A stretch of DNA of 64,000 nucleotides from Arthrobacter celericrescens (GTDB lineage Bacteria; Actinomycetota; Actinomycetes; Actinomycetales; Micrococcaceae). The stretch is from NCBI RefSeq assembly GCF_003614925.1, contig NZ_QYLP01000101.1:110202-174201 (forward strand), written 5' to 3'. Positions 32,235-39,933 of this stretch are shown here, in pieces. How positions within the stretch are numbered: position 1 is the stretch's first letter; every line of letters begins with the position of its first letter. A model generated the notes under the pieces. It saw only the letters and a program-made list of their open reading frames with translations. It was not told the DNA's origin and did not search any database. The position numbers were made by a program, and so were the translations under genes.

Positions 32235-33551
32235 TTAGCCGTTCACCAGCTTGCTGACCGCTTCGGAGAAGGAGGCGGCGGTGGTCGACGGGTTCTTGAA
32301 AAGCTTGTCAACAAGCGTCGGCAGTTCCGTGGCGGTCTTGGCGTTGGACACGAAGGCGTTCGGCATCGCGAAGCCCTTCGCAACAACGTCATTGAACAGT
32401 TTGCCGTGGGCAGGAACCCCGCCTTCGGTGGCGAGTCCATCCAGGCCCCTGACCGACGCCACGGCGTTGCCACCTCCGGAAAGGCGGAACTGCTGGCCCT
32501 CCTTGGACACGTAGTTGCCGATCAGTTCGAGTGCCTTTTCCCGGTTCTTGGCCTTCGCGTTCAGGGCAATCGCTGCGGTGGCAACGGGAACCGGCATGAT
32601 GTCCTTGCCGGTGGGCGAAGGCAGCGGTGCAATGTCATAGCCAAACTTGGCGGTCTTCAAAGTGGGCAGAGCCCAGCGGCCCACGTTGTTGAAGGCAAGC
32701 TGGCCGGCCAGGAAAAGGGCGTCGCCGCTCTGGCCCTTCGGCAACGAACCCGCGTAGGTGATGTTGCCTGACTTGAACTGCTCCAGCAGCCAGGACAGGC
32801 CTTCCTGCGCCTTGGCGTCGTCGGCGAAGACAATCCTGCCGGACTCATCCTGGAGTTTGCCGCCGAAGGCCGTGACGGCCCAGACCCAGTTGAACCACCA
32901 GTTGGACAGGATCAGTCCCTTCTTGCCCGAGCCGCGGACCTTGTCCAAGGCATCGGTGAAGGCGTCAAAGTTCCACGTGCCGCCGTCGAACAGCTGGGCG
33001 GGGTCCGAGCTGACGCCCGCAGCGGAGAGGACGTCTTTGTTGAACCACAAAACCGAGGGGTTGCAGTCGACCGGAAGGCCATAGAGACCGGTGCCGTCGG
33101 CAGCCTTGCACCATTGGTACAGACCTTCCGGGAATTCGTCCAGCTTCACCGGGGATTTCCCGTGTGAAAGATAGTCGCTCAGATCCGAGACCTGCTTCGA
33201 AGCGATGAACTTGGCCATCTGCCCGTCACCGACGTAGAAAGCGTCCGGCGCGGCCCCGCCGGCCAGTTGGGAAAGGAGCTTCGCCTCGTAGTCCCCCACG
33301 ACTGCCTGGAAGCTGACCTTGGCGTTGATCTTCTTGGACAGTTCCTCGGCGAACTTCTTGTAGCGCTCCCCCTCACCGGGGTTTGCCCATGCCGCCCAGG
33401 AGACACTGCCGCCGGCACCGGAGCTGCCAGGGGTAGAACCGCCACCACATGCGGCCAGTGCCGGCGCCGCAGCGAGGCCCAGGGCACCCAGCATGCCCGT
33501 GCGCAGGAGGGCGCGGCGGTCGACGGTGCGTGAGAGGAGGGAGTCAGACAT
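32235..33551 (-). CDS. Sugar ABC transporter substrate-binding lipoprotein
   Basis: A 438-residue extracellular solute-binding protein of family 1. The signal peptide begins MSDSLLSRTVDRRALLRTG, with twin-arginine-like DRRALL, and ends in the lipobox LAAC at about residue 34. The mature protein has the usual pattern ending with conserved sorting of the second lobe. Start is ATG 33551 behind GAAAGGA. It is the first gene of the importer operon and is divergent from the ROK regulator, with an operator between them. Isomaltose-series sugars are the likely ligand, from context. Confidence 0.92.
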   Translation of the reverse strand: MSDSLLSRTVDRRALLRTGMLGALGLAAAPALAACGGGSTPGSSGAGGSVSWAAWANPGEGERYKKFAEELSKKINAKVSFQAVVGDYEAKLLSQLAGGAAPDAFYVGDGQMAKFIASKQVSDLSDYLSHGKSPVKLDEFPEGLYQWCKAADGTGLYGLPVDCNPSVLWFNKDVLSAAGVSSDPAQLFDGGTWNFDAFTDALDKVRGSGKKGLILSNWWFNWVWAVTAFGGKLQDESGRIVFADDAKAQEGLSWLLEQFKSGNITYAGSLPKGQSGDALFLAGQLAFNNVGRWALPTLKTAKFGYDIAPLPSPTGKDIMPVPVATAAIALNAKAKNREKALELIGNYVSKEGQQFRLSGGGNAVASVRGLDGLATEGGVPAHGKLFNDVVAKGFAMPNAFVSNAKTATELPTLVDKLFKNPSTTAASFSEAVSKLVNG

Positions 33552-33612
33552 CTGCGTCGGTCCTTTCATCAGAGCGGCTGGGCCAACGTCGGCCCGTTCA
33601 CTCAATTTTAAT

Positions 33613-33634
33613 TAGGAGGTAAATTTACTACCTA
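33613..33634. promoter_or_regulatory. Operator 1 in the importer/ROK divergent region
   Basis: A 22-base near-palindrome with the core GTAAATTTAC and outer arms TAGG/CCTA (18 of 22 positions symmetric). It lies 62 bases from the binding-protein start. It shares TAAATTTA with the sites at 25310, 33695 and 33708. Confidence 0.65.
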
Positions 33635-33694
33635 TCGCAAGTATGGAGTGAGGCTCGCCACGGAGTCAAGAAGATTGGAAGATGGAAGGAAAGG

Positions 33695-33715
33695 TAAATT
33701 TATGGACTAAATTTA
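33695..33715. promoter_or_regulatory. Operator 2: paired TAAATTTA sites before the ROK gene
   Basis: Two exact TAAATTTA copies (33695-33702 and 33708-33715) have centres 13 bases apart, about 50 bases upstream of the ROK start. They are likely autoregulatory sites of the same repressor. Confidence 0.6.
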
Positions 33716-33764
33716 GAGAGAGTGAGCTGCCGCTTAGCGGTGGGTACAAGATGGGGAGGTTGGG

Positions 33765-34985
33765 ATGGTTGAGACTGCACCGTCCACGCAGATCGTGCGC
33801 AGGGTGAATGCGAGTGCCATGCTCAAGGCGATGCGCGGGGCCGGCATTGTGACCGGCACTGACCTCATGGCTGCCACCGGACTTTCCCGCGCTACCGTCA
33901 TTTCCATCTGCGATGAGCTCGTCCGGCTCGGCTGGCTGCAGGAGCTGGAAAACCAGCGGGGCGCCGGCGGCTACGTCAAGGGCCGGCCGGCGCGCAGGTT
34001 CAGGTTCGACGACCGCGCTGCCAGCGTGTTGGGCATCGACATCGGCGCCAACAAGGTCACCGCCATCGTTGCCGACATGGCCGGAACAGCCCTGTCCCAG
34101 ATCACCATGCCTTTCCGCGCGTACATCGTGCCCGCCGCTGAGCGGGCCGATGCCCTGGAACAGATCGCGGCGGAGGCCCTGGAACAAGCGAGCGTTTCAG
34201 CGGACTCGGTCCTTGCTGTGTCCGTGGGAGTCGCCGCCCCGGTCAGCCGCGACGGCGAGGTCCTCACCGCCCAGGAATTCTGGCGGTCCTTCGATGTCCG
34301 GGGGATTGTCTCCGAGCGCCATGGCTGGCACGTGCTCCTGGAGAACGACGCTAACCTTGCCACGCTCGCCGAACGCTGGCAGGGCACGGCCAGGGGCGTC
34401 GACAACCTCGTGGTCATGTTGGCCGGTGACCGTCTCGGTTCCGGGGTGCTTGAATCGGGCCGTCTGCTCCACGGCCAGCTCGGCGGTTTCGGCGAGCTCG
34501 GGTATCTCGAGAACGTGGACGGCGTCGGCGACACCCGCGGCATTGCCCACTACGCGGCCGTCTGGGGGCAGGAGGCCCTCGCGGCTCATCCGCGGTCCCG
34601 GCTCCGCACGCTCTGCGACGGCGATCCTTCCGCGCTCACGCCCGAGATGGTTTTCGCGGCGGCCGCGGACGGCGACAAGGCTGCGAAGGAAGTCCTCGAA
34701 CGCCTTGCGCACCGGATGGCCCGGGTGGTCGGCTCCCTGAGCACCCTGGTCAACCCCGAACTCGTCGTCCTCGCGGGCGCCGTCGCAGCCTCGGCCGCTG
34801 CCCTTATCCCCGCCATCGACAAGCATCTCCCGCAGTTCACCCACACTCCCCCGCGGATTGAAGCCTCAGCCCTGGGCGATGGGATCGTCTCGATCGGCGC
34901 CGTCCGGCACGCCCTGGACTACGTGGAGGAAAACGCCCTTGACGTCTATCCGGCGTCACTGCCGAAGCAAGAGGATGCCTCCTGA
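33765..34985 (+). CDS. ROK-family transcriptional regulator
   Basis: A 406-residue regulator: an N-terminal winged helix-turn-helix (about 15-60, LMAATGLSRATVISICDELVRLGWL) and a ROK sugar-kinase-like domain beginning VLGIDIGANKVTAIV. The usual zinc-binding CxCGxxGC motif is missing; GELGYLENVDGVGD stands where GELGHxxxxxxxxCxCG is expected, and the catalytic-type H is replaced. It should therefore act as a sugar-responsive repressor without kinase activity, controlling the dextran locus through the TAAATTTA sites. Start is ATG 33765 behind GGGGAGG. Confidence 0.9.
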   Translation: MVETAPSTQIVRRVNASAMLKAMRGAGIVTGTDLMAATGLSRATVISICDELVRLGWLQELENQRGAGGYVKGRPARRFRFDDRAASVLGIDIGANKVTAIVADMAGTALSQITMPFRAYIVPAAERADALEQIAAEALEQASVSADSVLAVSVGVAAPVSRDGEVLTAQEFWRSFDVRGIVSERHGWHVLLENDANLATLAERWQGTARGVDNLVVMLAGDRLGSGVLESGRLLHGQLGGFGELGYLENVDGVGDTRGIAHYAAVWGQEALAAHPRSRLRTLCDGDPSALTPEMVFAAAADGDKAAKEVLERLAHRMARVVGSLSTLVNPELVVLAGAVAASAAALIPAIDKHLPQFTHTPPRIEASALGDGIVSIGAVRHALDYVEENALDVYPASLPKQEDAS

Positions 34986-35090
34986 ACGGCTAACGATCGA
35001 ACACCCGCCTCGCCTTCAGGGCAAGGCAGGGCAGAGCAGAGCAGGGCAACTCAGCACAGGGCGACCGGGTGCGCGATTCAGCATGGCGGT

Positions 35091-36459
35091 TCAGAACGGT
35101 GGCGGGTTTGAGGCATTGCCCGGCACCGGCTCCGGGGTGGCGGCACCGCGGGCCTGTCCTCCTGCGTTGATACCGCTGGTTGTATGGGTTGGCGGTATGG
35201 GCGGGTGGTCTGCGTAGCTTCGGCCGGCGGGGCTGGCCCATTCCAGGACGCCGCCACTGGCCTGCCGGAGCTTCCATCGTGAGTGATGTTTGAGCAAGTG
35301 GTGGCGCCGGCACAACCCAGCGAGATTGCCGGTTTCGGTGGTTCCGCCAAGAGCTGCGTCGTGAGTGTGGTCCAGATCCAAGTCCCGGGCCTTGATCCCG
35401 CAGCCCGGGAAGCGGCATCTGGCGTCCCGGGCGGTCAGGAGGCTTTTGAGGTCTTCACCAGGGCGGTACCTGTCCACCGCCAGCACTGCACCGGTGATCG
35501 GATTGGTCAGGACCCTGTTCCACGCGGCGGCCTGCCCGGCGAGGATTCGTGCCGTGGCGAGGTCGATGGGGTGGCGCCCGTCCAGTTCCGCCGGGACGTG
35601 GGCGGGGTTGTCGAAAGCGGCGCTGCCGAGAACGGTGCCGCCCGCCTCCGTCGTCCTGCCGGCGCCGGGATTGTCCGCGCAGGGGCCTTCATTTGCCGTG
35701 GGACATTCGCGGCCGATCAGGGTCAGCACCGGGACGGTGACCTCCACCCGCGCGGTGATGGCGGCGAGCAGACCGTCCGGGGTGTCATGCCCGGTGGGGA
35801 CACCGCGCAGCAACAGGTCCGCGAAGAGATCGGCACGGAGCTGATCCATGCACCGGGATCCCCCGGCGGCTCACCCGCACACAGCGGTCAGCGACAGCCC
35901 GCTCATGCCGGGCAGCCAAGGCTTCGGGCCGGGCTTTCTCTGCCTCCCGGCCAGCCAGGCGACGCAACCGGCCCGGCGCCTGCTGCTCAGCACACGGCAG
36001 GACCGCGGCCTCAAACCCGGCCAACGCCTCGGGTCCGTCCAGGGAGGTTCCGGCGTCCTGGATGACCCGGACATGCGCCAGGCTGATCCGCCCGTCCGCC
36101 AGGGCACCGAAGGTGGCCGGGAAACGGTCCAACAACTCCACTGCCTGGCCCATCTGCCGCTGGATCGTCCGGTCACTCGCGCGGATCGCTGTGGCGATCT
36201 CCGCCGCCACCGCGCGCTGCGCCAGCTCAGCCGACCGCAAACCCCACGCCGAAACACCCTGCCCGGGACCGCCGTCGTCGTCCATCACCTCCGCAACCTT
36301 GGACGCCAGAGCGAGCGTGTACTCCCGTAGCGCCTGCAAACCGGCGATCGCCGACTCCACAGCCTGCAAGGTCGAAACCAGACCGTCCAGCACCACCACA
36401 GGATCGAACACCGCATCAGGCTGCGGCGTCCCTTCCCTCAACCCAGCGGTGGTCTCCAT
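35091..36459 (-). pseudogene. DUF222 / HNH endonuclease gene, frame-broken with internal deletion
   Basis: The N-terminal half (ATG 36459 to about 35850) encodes a DUF222 domain ending AVADRCVRVSRRGIPV. The C-terminal half continues in another frame from about 35849, MDQLRADLFADLLLRGVPTG, to an intact HNH motif CRFPGCGIKARDLDLDHTHDAA...LCRRHHLLKHH. Intact relatives have about 60 more residues at the joint, so a deletion of coding sequence plus a frame change has occurred. Each half might be made separately, but the single large protein is lost. The start is chosen at ATG 36459 because TTGAAT lies 6 bases upstream; the TTG at 36471 is less likely. Confidence 0.8.
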
Positions 36460-36531
36460 GAACCCATTCAAGCAAGGGGGTCGGACATTACTAGCCCCCG
36501 CAGCGCCAGGCGTTTGTGAGAAGACCCGCCC

Positions 36532-38100
36532 CTACTCCGGCATCGCCATGGTTCGCAGGTCCAGTTGCCGCAGCACGCGGTCGGCGACCTCCGGATCGGT
36601 GCCCGGCTCGCCGCGCGCCGTGACCACTTCCTGGCGGGCGGCGTCGAGTGCGATCGTCTGGACTGTGATGGCGAGCTCCCGTCCCCGCCGGCGCTTCTCC
36701 TCCTGGCTCTCGTTCTTGAGCGTGCCGTCCAGCAGTTCGGCGTGCAGCCGGGCCATCTTCTGCTTCACGAGCGCCACCTTGTCCGCCGGAAGCTCCTTCA
36801 TGAGCTCGTGGTCCTTGAGGGCGGCAATGGCGGCCCTCTGGGCGCGGCCAGCCAACAGCTTGGCGGCATTCGCCTCGTGGGAACCGTCCTCGGCCGCCTT
36901 CAGCACGCGCATGAGCCATGGCAGGGTCAGGCCCGGGAACACCAGGGTGGCCAGCAGCACCGCGCAGGCGATCACGAGGATTTCGTGCCGGGCTGGGAAG
37001 TCGGCGCCGTCCGAGGTGGTCAGCGGGAGCGCGAGGGCGAGGGCCAGGGTGGCCAGGCCGCGCATGCCGCACCAGGTGAGGATCAGCACTTCCTTGAAGG
37101 ACGTGGGCTGGAGCGCTCTCTTGCGCCGGGCGGACAACGCCAGCAGGCCAAGCCAGCCGAAGCGCACCGCGAACACGAGGACACAGACCACCGCGGCCAT
37201 GCCGACCATCCCGAACACCGCCGTCCCCTCGTCCCGGATCACGTGCCGGATCTCCAGGCCCACCAGGCCGAACGCCAGGCCCGTGGCCAGCAGCTCCACG
37301 ACGTCCCAGAAGGCCGTACGGGTGACCCGTTCGGCGGCGTCCTGCGGGCGGGCGTGGCGCTGGGTTTCCAGGGCGGTCACGACGACGGCGATCACCCCGG
37401 AGGCGTGCACCTCTTCCGCCAGGATGTACGCAGCAAACGGAATCACCAGAGTGACGGCGCTACGCGCCACCATCGAGGTGACGAGCTTGTTGATGAGCCT
37501 TCCGAACCAGCCCATGGCGATGCCCACCAGTACCGCCAGCGCGGCACCAAGGATGAACTCCCACGCGATGTTGGGACCGAGGTGCGTTCCGGCGACGGTG
37601 GCGGCCACCGCGGCCTGGAAGATCACGATGGCCGCGGCGTCGTTGAAGAGGCCTTCGCTCTGCAGCACCGTGATGAGCCGGCGGGGCATGTGCACCCGTC
37701 CAGCCACGGACTCCACCGCCACCGGGTCCGGGGGCGCCACCATGGCGCCCAGGGCGATCGCGGCGGGAATGCCGATGCCCGGGATCATGAGCCAGGCAGC
37801 CCCGGCGACGACCGCCGTCGAGACCACTACTAGGGCCACCGCCATCAGCAGCAGCGTCCGCCAGCGCACCCTGAAGACCGCCCAGGAACTCTTCTGGGCC
37901 GTCGCGAACAGCAAGGGCGGGAGGAAGATCGGCAGGATCAGTTCGGGGTCGATCTCCAGCTCCGGGAAGCCCGGGATGAAGGTCAGGGCCACTGCTATCA
38001 GCAGCATCAGGACAGGGTACGGCAGGCGCAGCCTGTCCCCCAGGCCCACGGCCGCCACTGTCGCGAGCAGCAGCCCGATGATGAGTGCGAGCTGGTCCAT
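36532..38100 (-). CDS. CPA1-family Na+/H+ antiporter
   Basis: A 522-residue antiporter with about twelve hydrophobic segments and CPA1 motifs: FLPPLLFATAQ near 58, the ion-binding acidic residue region in ALGAMVAPPDPVAVESVAG and SEGLFNDAAAIV, then a charged cytoplasmic tail of about 120 residues. It exchanges Na+ (or K+) for H+ at the cytoplasmic membrane. Its start lies 3 bases after the stop of the upstream NAD(P)-binding gene, so the two are translationally coupled. Confidence 0.9.
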   Translation of the reverse strand: MDQLALIIGLLLATVAAVGLGDRLRLPYPVLMLLIAVALTFIPGFPELEIDPELILPIFLPPLLFATAQKSSWAVFRVRWRTLLLMAVALVVVSTAVVAGAAWLMIPGIGIPAAIALGAMVAPPDPVAVESVAGRVHMPRRLITVLQSEGLFNDAAAIVIFQAAVAATVAGTHLGPNIAWEFILGAALAVLVGIAMGWFGRLINKLVTSMVARSAVTLVIPFAAYILAEEVHASGVIAVVVTALETQRHARPQDAAERVTRTAFWDVVELLATGLAFGLVGLEIRHVIRDEGTAVFGMVGMAAVVCVLVFAVRFGWLGLLALSARRKRALQPTSFKEVLILTWCGMRGLATLALALALPLTTSDGADFPARHEILVIACAVLLATLVFPGLTLPWLMRVLKAAEDGSHEANAAKLLAGRAQRAAIAALKDHELMKELPADKVALVKQKMARLHAELLDGTLKNESQEEKRRRGRELAITVQTIALDAARQEVVTARGEPGTDPEVADRVLRQLDLRTMAMPE

Positions 38101-38103
38101 GCG

Positions 38104-38763
38104 TCAGGAGTCCCCCGTCAAAGCCTCCACGACGTCCGTGGCTCCGTCCCGGAACTCGATGGTCCGGCCGATGGTTTCGGGCAGTTCCAGCACGGCAGCG
38201 GCCACCAGCGCGACGTTTGACCGCGACGTCCCGGTGCCGGTGGAGGGGTCCGCCGGGTTGACGTCGATCAGGCCGGTGGCGGGATCGTTGTTCAGGGTGC
38301 CGGGACCGAGGACGGTCCAGTCAAGCTTGCTGCCGCGCAGGTACTCGTCCGCCGCGGCCTTGGCCTCGGCGTAGGGGAAGAAGCTGTGGTTCTCGGGGAT
38401 GCCGTGACCCGGACCGGCGCCGAAGTAGGACACCATCACATAGCGCTTGACGCCGGCCTGCGCCGCGGCGTCCATCGAGCGGATGGCAGCGTCGCGGTCC
38501 ACGGCGTAAGTGCGTGCCGGATTGCCGCCGCCGGCACCGGCAGACCAGACCACGGCGTCGCTGCCGCCCAGCGCGGCGGCGATCTCCGCCGTCGTGGAAT
38601 GCTCGACGTCGAGGATCACCGGGGAGGCTCCGCTCGCGGTGACGTCGGCGGCGTGGCCGGGGTTCCGGATGAGGGACGTGACGGTATGGCCTTCGTCACT
38701 GAGGATGCGGGCAAGCTGCAGAGCCACTTTTCCGTGGCCGCCGATGATCGTGATCCGAGGCAT
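38104..38763 (-). CDS. NAD(P)-binding atypical SDR protein
   Basis: A 219-residue Rossmann-fold protein with the N-terminal dinucleotide motif ITIIGGHGKVALQLARIL (GGxGxxA type) at about 4-21 and the conserved VVWSAGAGGG and YVMVSYFGAG segments of the NmrA/SDR_a5-like group. Substrate is unknown. It precedes and is coupled to the antiporter gene. Start is ATG 38763 with TTGAAT 6 bases upstream. Confidence 0.85.
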   Translation of the reverse strand: MPRITIIGGHGKVALQLARILSDEGHTVTSLIRNPGHAADVTASGASPVILDVEHSTTAEIAAALGGSDAVVWSAGAGGGNPARTYAVDRDAAIRSMDAAAQAGVKRYVMVSYFGAGPGHGIPENHSFFPYAEAKAAADEYLRGSKLDWTVLGPGTLNNDPATGLIDVNPADPSTGTGTSRSNVALVAAAVLELPETIGRTIEFRDGATDVVEALTGDS

Positions 38764-38783
38764 TTACCCATTCAAGCAGGTGG

Positions 38784-38821
38784 GAAAACAAAAGACCCCG
38801 CGGACCGTAATCCGCGGGGTC
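38784..38821 (-). terminator. Terminator of the tRNA transcript
   Basis: GACCCCGCGGA pairs with TCCGCGGGGTC (11 bp, 6-base loop). On the minus strand it is followed by CTTTTGTTTT, giving a classic intrinsic terminator just after tRNA-Met. Confidence 0.88.
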
Positions 38822-38827
38822 ATTCAT

Positions 38828-38904
38828 TGGTAGCGGTGGGGAGGCTCGATCTCCCGACCTCACGATTATGAGTCGTGCGCTCTAACCAACTGAGCTACAC
38901 CGCC
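38828..38904 (-). tRNA. tRNA-Met (CAT anticodon)
   Basis: A 77-base cloverleaf with the 3' CCA encoded. The anticodon stem and loop give ACTCATAAT with anticodon CAT; the T arm is intact and the acceptor pairs GGCGGTG with CACCGCT (one G-U pair). CAT can also belong to tRNA-Ile2; elongator Met is the more likely reading. Confidence 0.9.
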
Positions 38905-38965
38905 ACGAATGAGGAAAACCTGTGCCAAGCCGGTCAAAACCGCCTTGACACAGGCTCTCATTCAG

Positions 38966-39037
38966 AGCCCCCTGCCGGAATCGATCCGGCGACCTCGTTC
39001 TTACCAAGAACGCGCTCTACCACTGAGCTAAGGGGGC
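38966..39037 (-). tRNA. tRNA-Thr (GGT anticodon)
   Basis: A 72-base cloverleaf with acceptor GCCCCCT/AGGGGGC, anticodon loop TTGGTAA (anticodon GGT) and T arm GCCGG-ATCGATT-CCGGC. CCA is not encoded. It lies 61 bases upstream of tRNA-Met on the same strand; the two probably share a transcript. Confidence 0.93.
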
Positions 39038-39048
39038 AACGAGTAAGT

Positions 39049-39078
39049 ACTCTACCGGAGGTTCGCCCCTGACACCAA
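39049..39078 (-). promoter_or_regulatory. Candidate promoter of the tRNA pair
   Basis: Minus-strand TTGGTG (39073-39078), an 18-base spacer and TAGAGT (39049-39054), 12 bases before the tRNA-Thr 5' end. Confidence 0.45.
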
Positions 39079-39254
39079 ATCGGCGCCGAAGGGGGCAAAT
39101 ACCGGCCCCGACACAATTTGCGAAGCACCCGGAACGGTGTTCCAGGGGCCTCAAATTCGGGGGCGGAAGCGCCGCCGTCGTGACCCTCTTTGGAGGCGGA
39201 ACGCACCTACTTGCGGCGTGTCCTTCACCGTTGGGCGCTAAAGGGCTGCGGCGG

Positions 39255-39824
39255 TTATCGCCGATTCCCGACCTCGCCGTGCCAGTATCGCCCGTCCTCG
39301 CTCCCGGTGCGCAAGACAGTGTCTGGCTGCGAATGCGCCGGCCACATCTGTAGGAGATAGGCATCGACTGGATGCTCGGAGAACTCACCGGCGTGCCCCT
39401 GATCCCGTCCCCTGGCGCTGACCCGCAAGCGGTAGCCGCCCGGTGGGATTGCGCCGAGCATTCCCCGGTTCTCCCCGGCCCAGGTGATCCACCGCAACTC
39501 ATGTCCTCGCGGGAAGATGAAGGAAACCTCGACGACGTCCTCCCAGGAGGCCTCATCGTCCGCGGGTGGAGCGTCCATCAAGACGATGCTTACGGGCGAC
39601 CCGCCTGACCGGCGGGCAAGGTTGATGTACACGCCATGGGGATCGGAAGCGCCGACCAAGCCGATGACCTGACCAGCAAAGAAGCGGTCAAAGTTTCCAT
39701 CAAAACCGCCGCTCTCGCTCCAGACGAGGTCGAACTGTCCGTAGTCGGTCTCGACAATTTGGTCAAGCAGCAATCGTTCCACAGCATCACGATACGGCCC
39801 GCCCTTGAGATTGCCCGTCAACAC
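39255..39824 (-). CDS. Hypothetical protein of a conserved-looking small family
   Basis: A 189-residue soluble protein without signal peptide or helices in the membrane. The C-terminal part (HELRWITWAGENRGMLGAIPPGGYRLRVSARGRDQGHAGEF...VDAYLLQMWPA) reads like a compact beta-rich domain seen in actinobacterial proteins that I cannot name with confidence. No catalytic motif stands out. It lies between the tRNA genes and the DEAD-box helicase terminator, alone on its transcript. The start at GTG 39824 is uncertain. Confidence 0.7.
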   Translation of the reverse strand: MLTGNLKGGPYRDAVERLLLDQIVETDYGQFDLVWSESGGFDGNFDRFFAGQVIGLVGASDPHGVYINLARRSGGSPVSIVLMDAPPADDEASWEDVVEVSFIFPRGHELRWITWAGENRGMLGAIPPGGYRLRVSARGRDQGHAGEFSEHPVDAYLLQMWPAHSQPDTVLRTGSEDGRYWHGEVGNRR

Positions 39825-39891
39825 CGGACAAGCGTCACGGATTTCCGAAGCTACGGCTCGAGCGGAGGAAGATTCCGGAGGATCGACAAAG

Positions 39892-39921
39892 AAGGCTCCG
39901 TCCCGGAGGGGACGGAGCCTT
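39892..39921 (-). terminator. Terminator of the DEAD-box helicase gene
   Basis: A perfect 13-bp inverted repeat (AAGGCTCCGTCCC with its complement, 4-base loop). The minus strand continues CTTTGT, 12 bases past the helicase stop. Confidence 0.85.
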
Positions 39922-39933
39922 CAGCAGCAGTCT

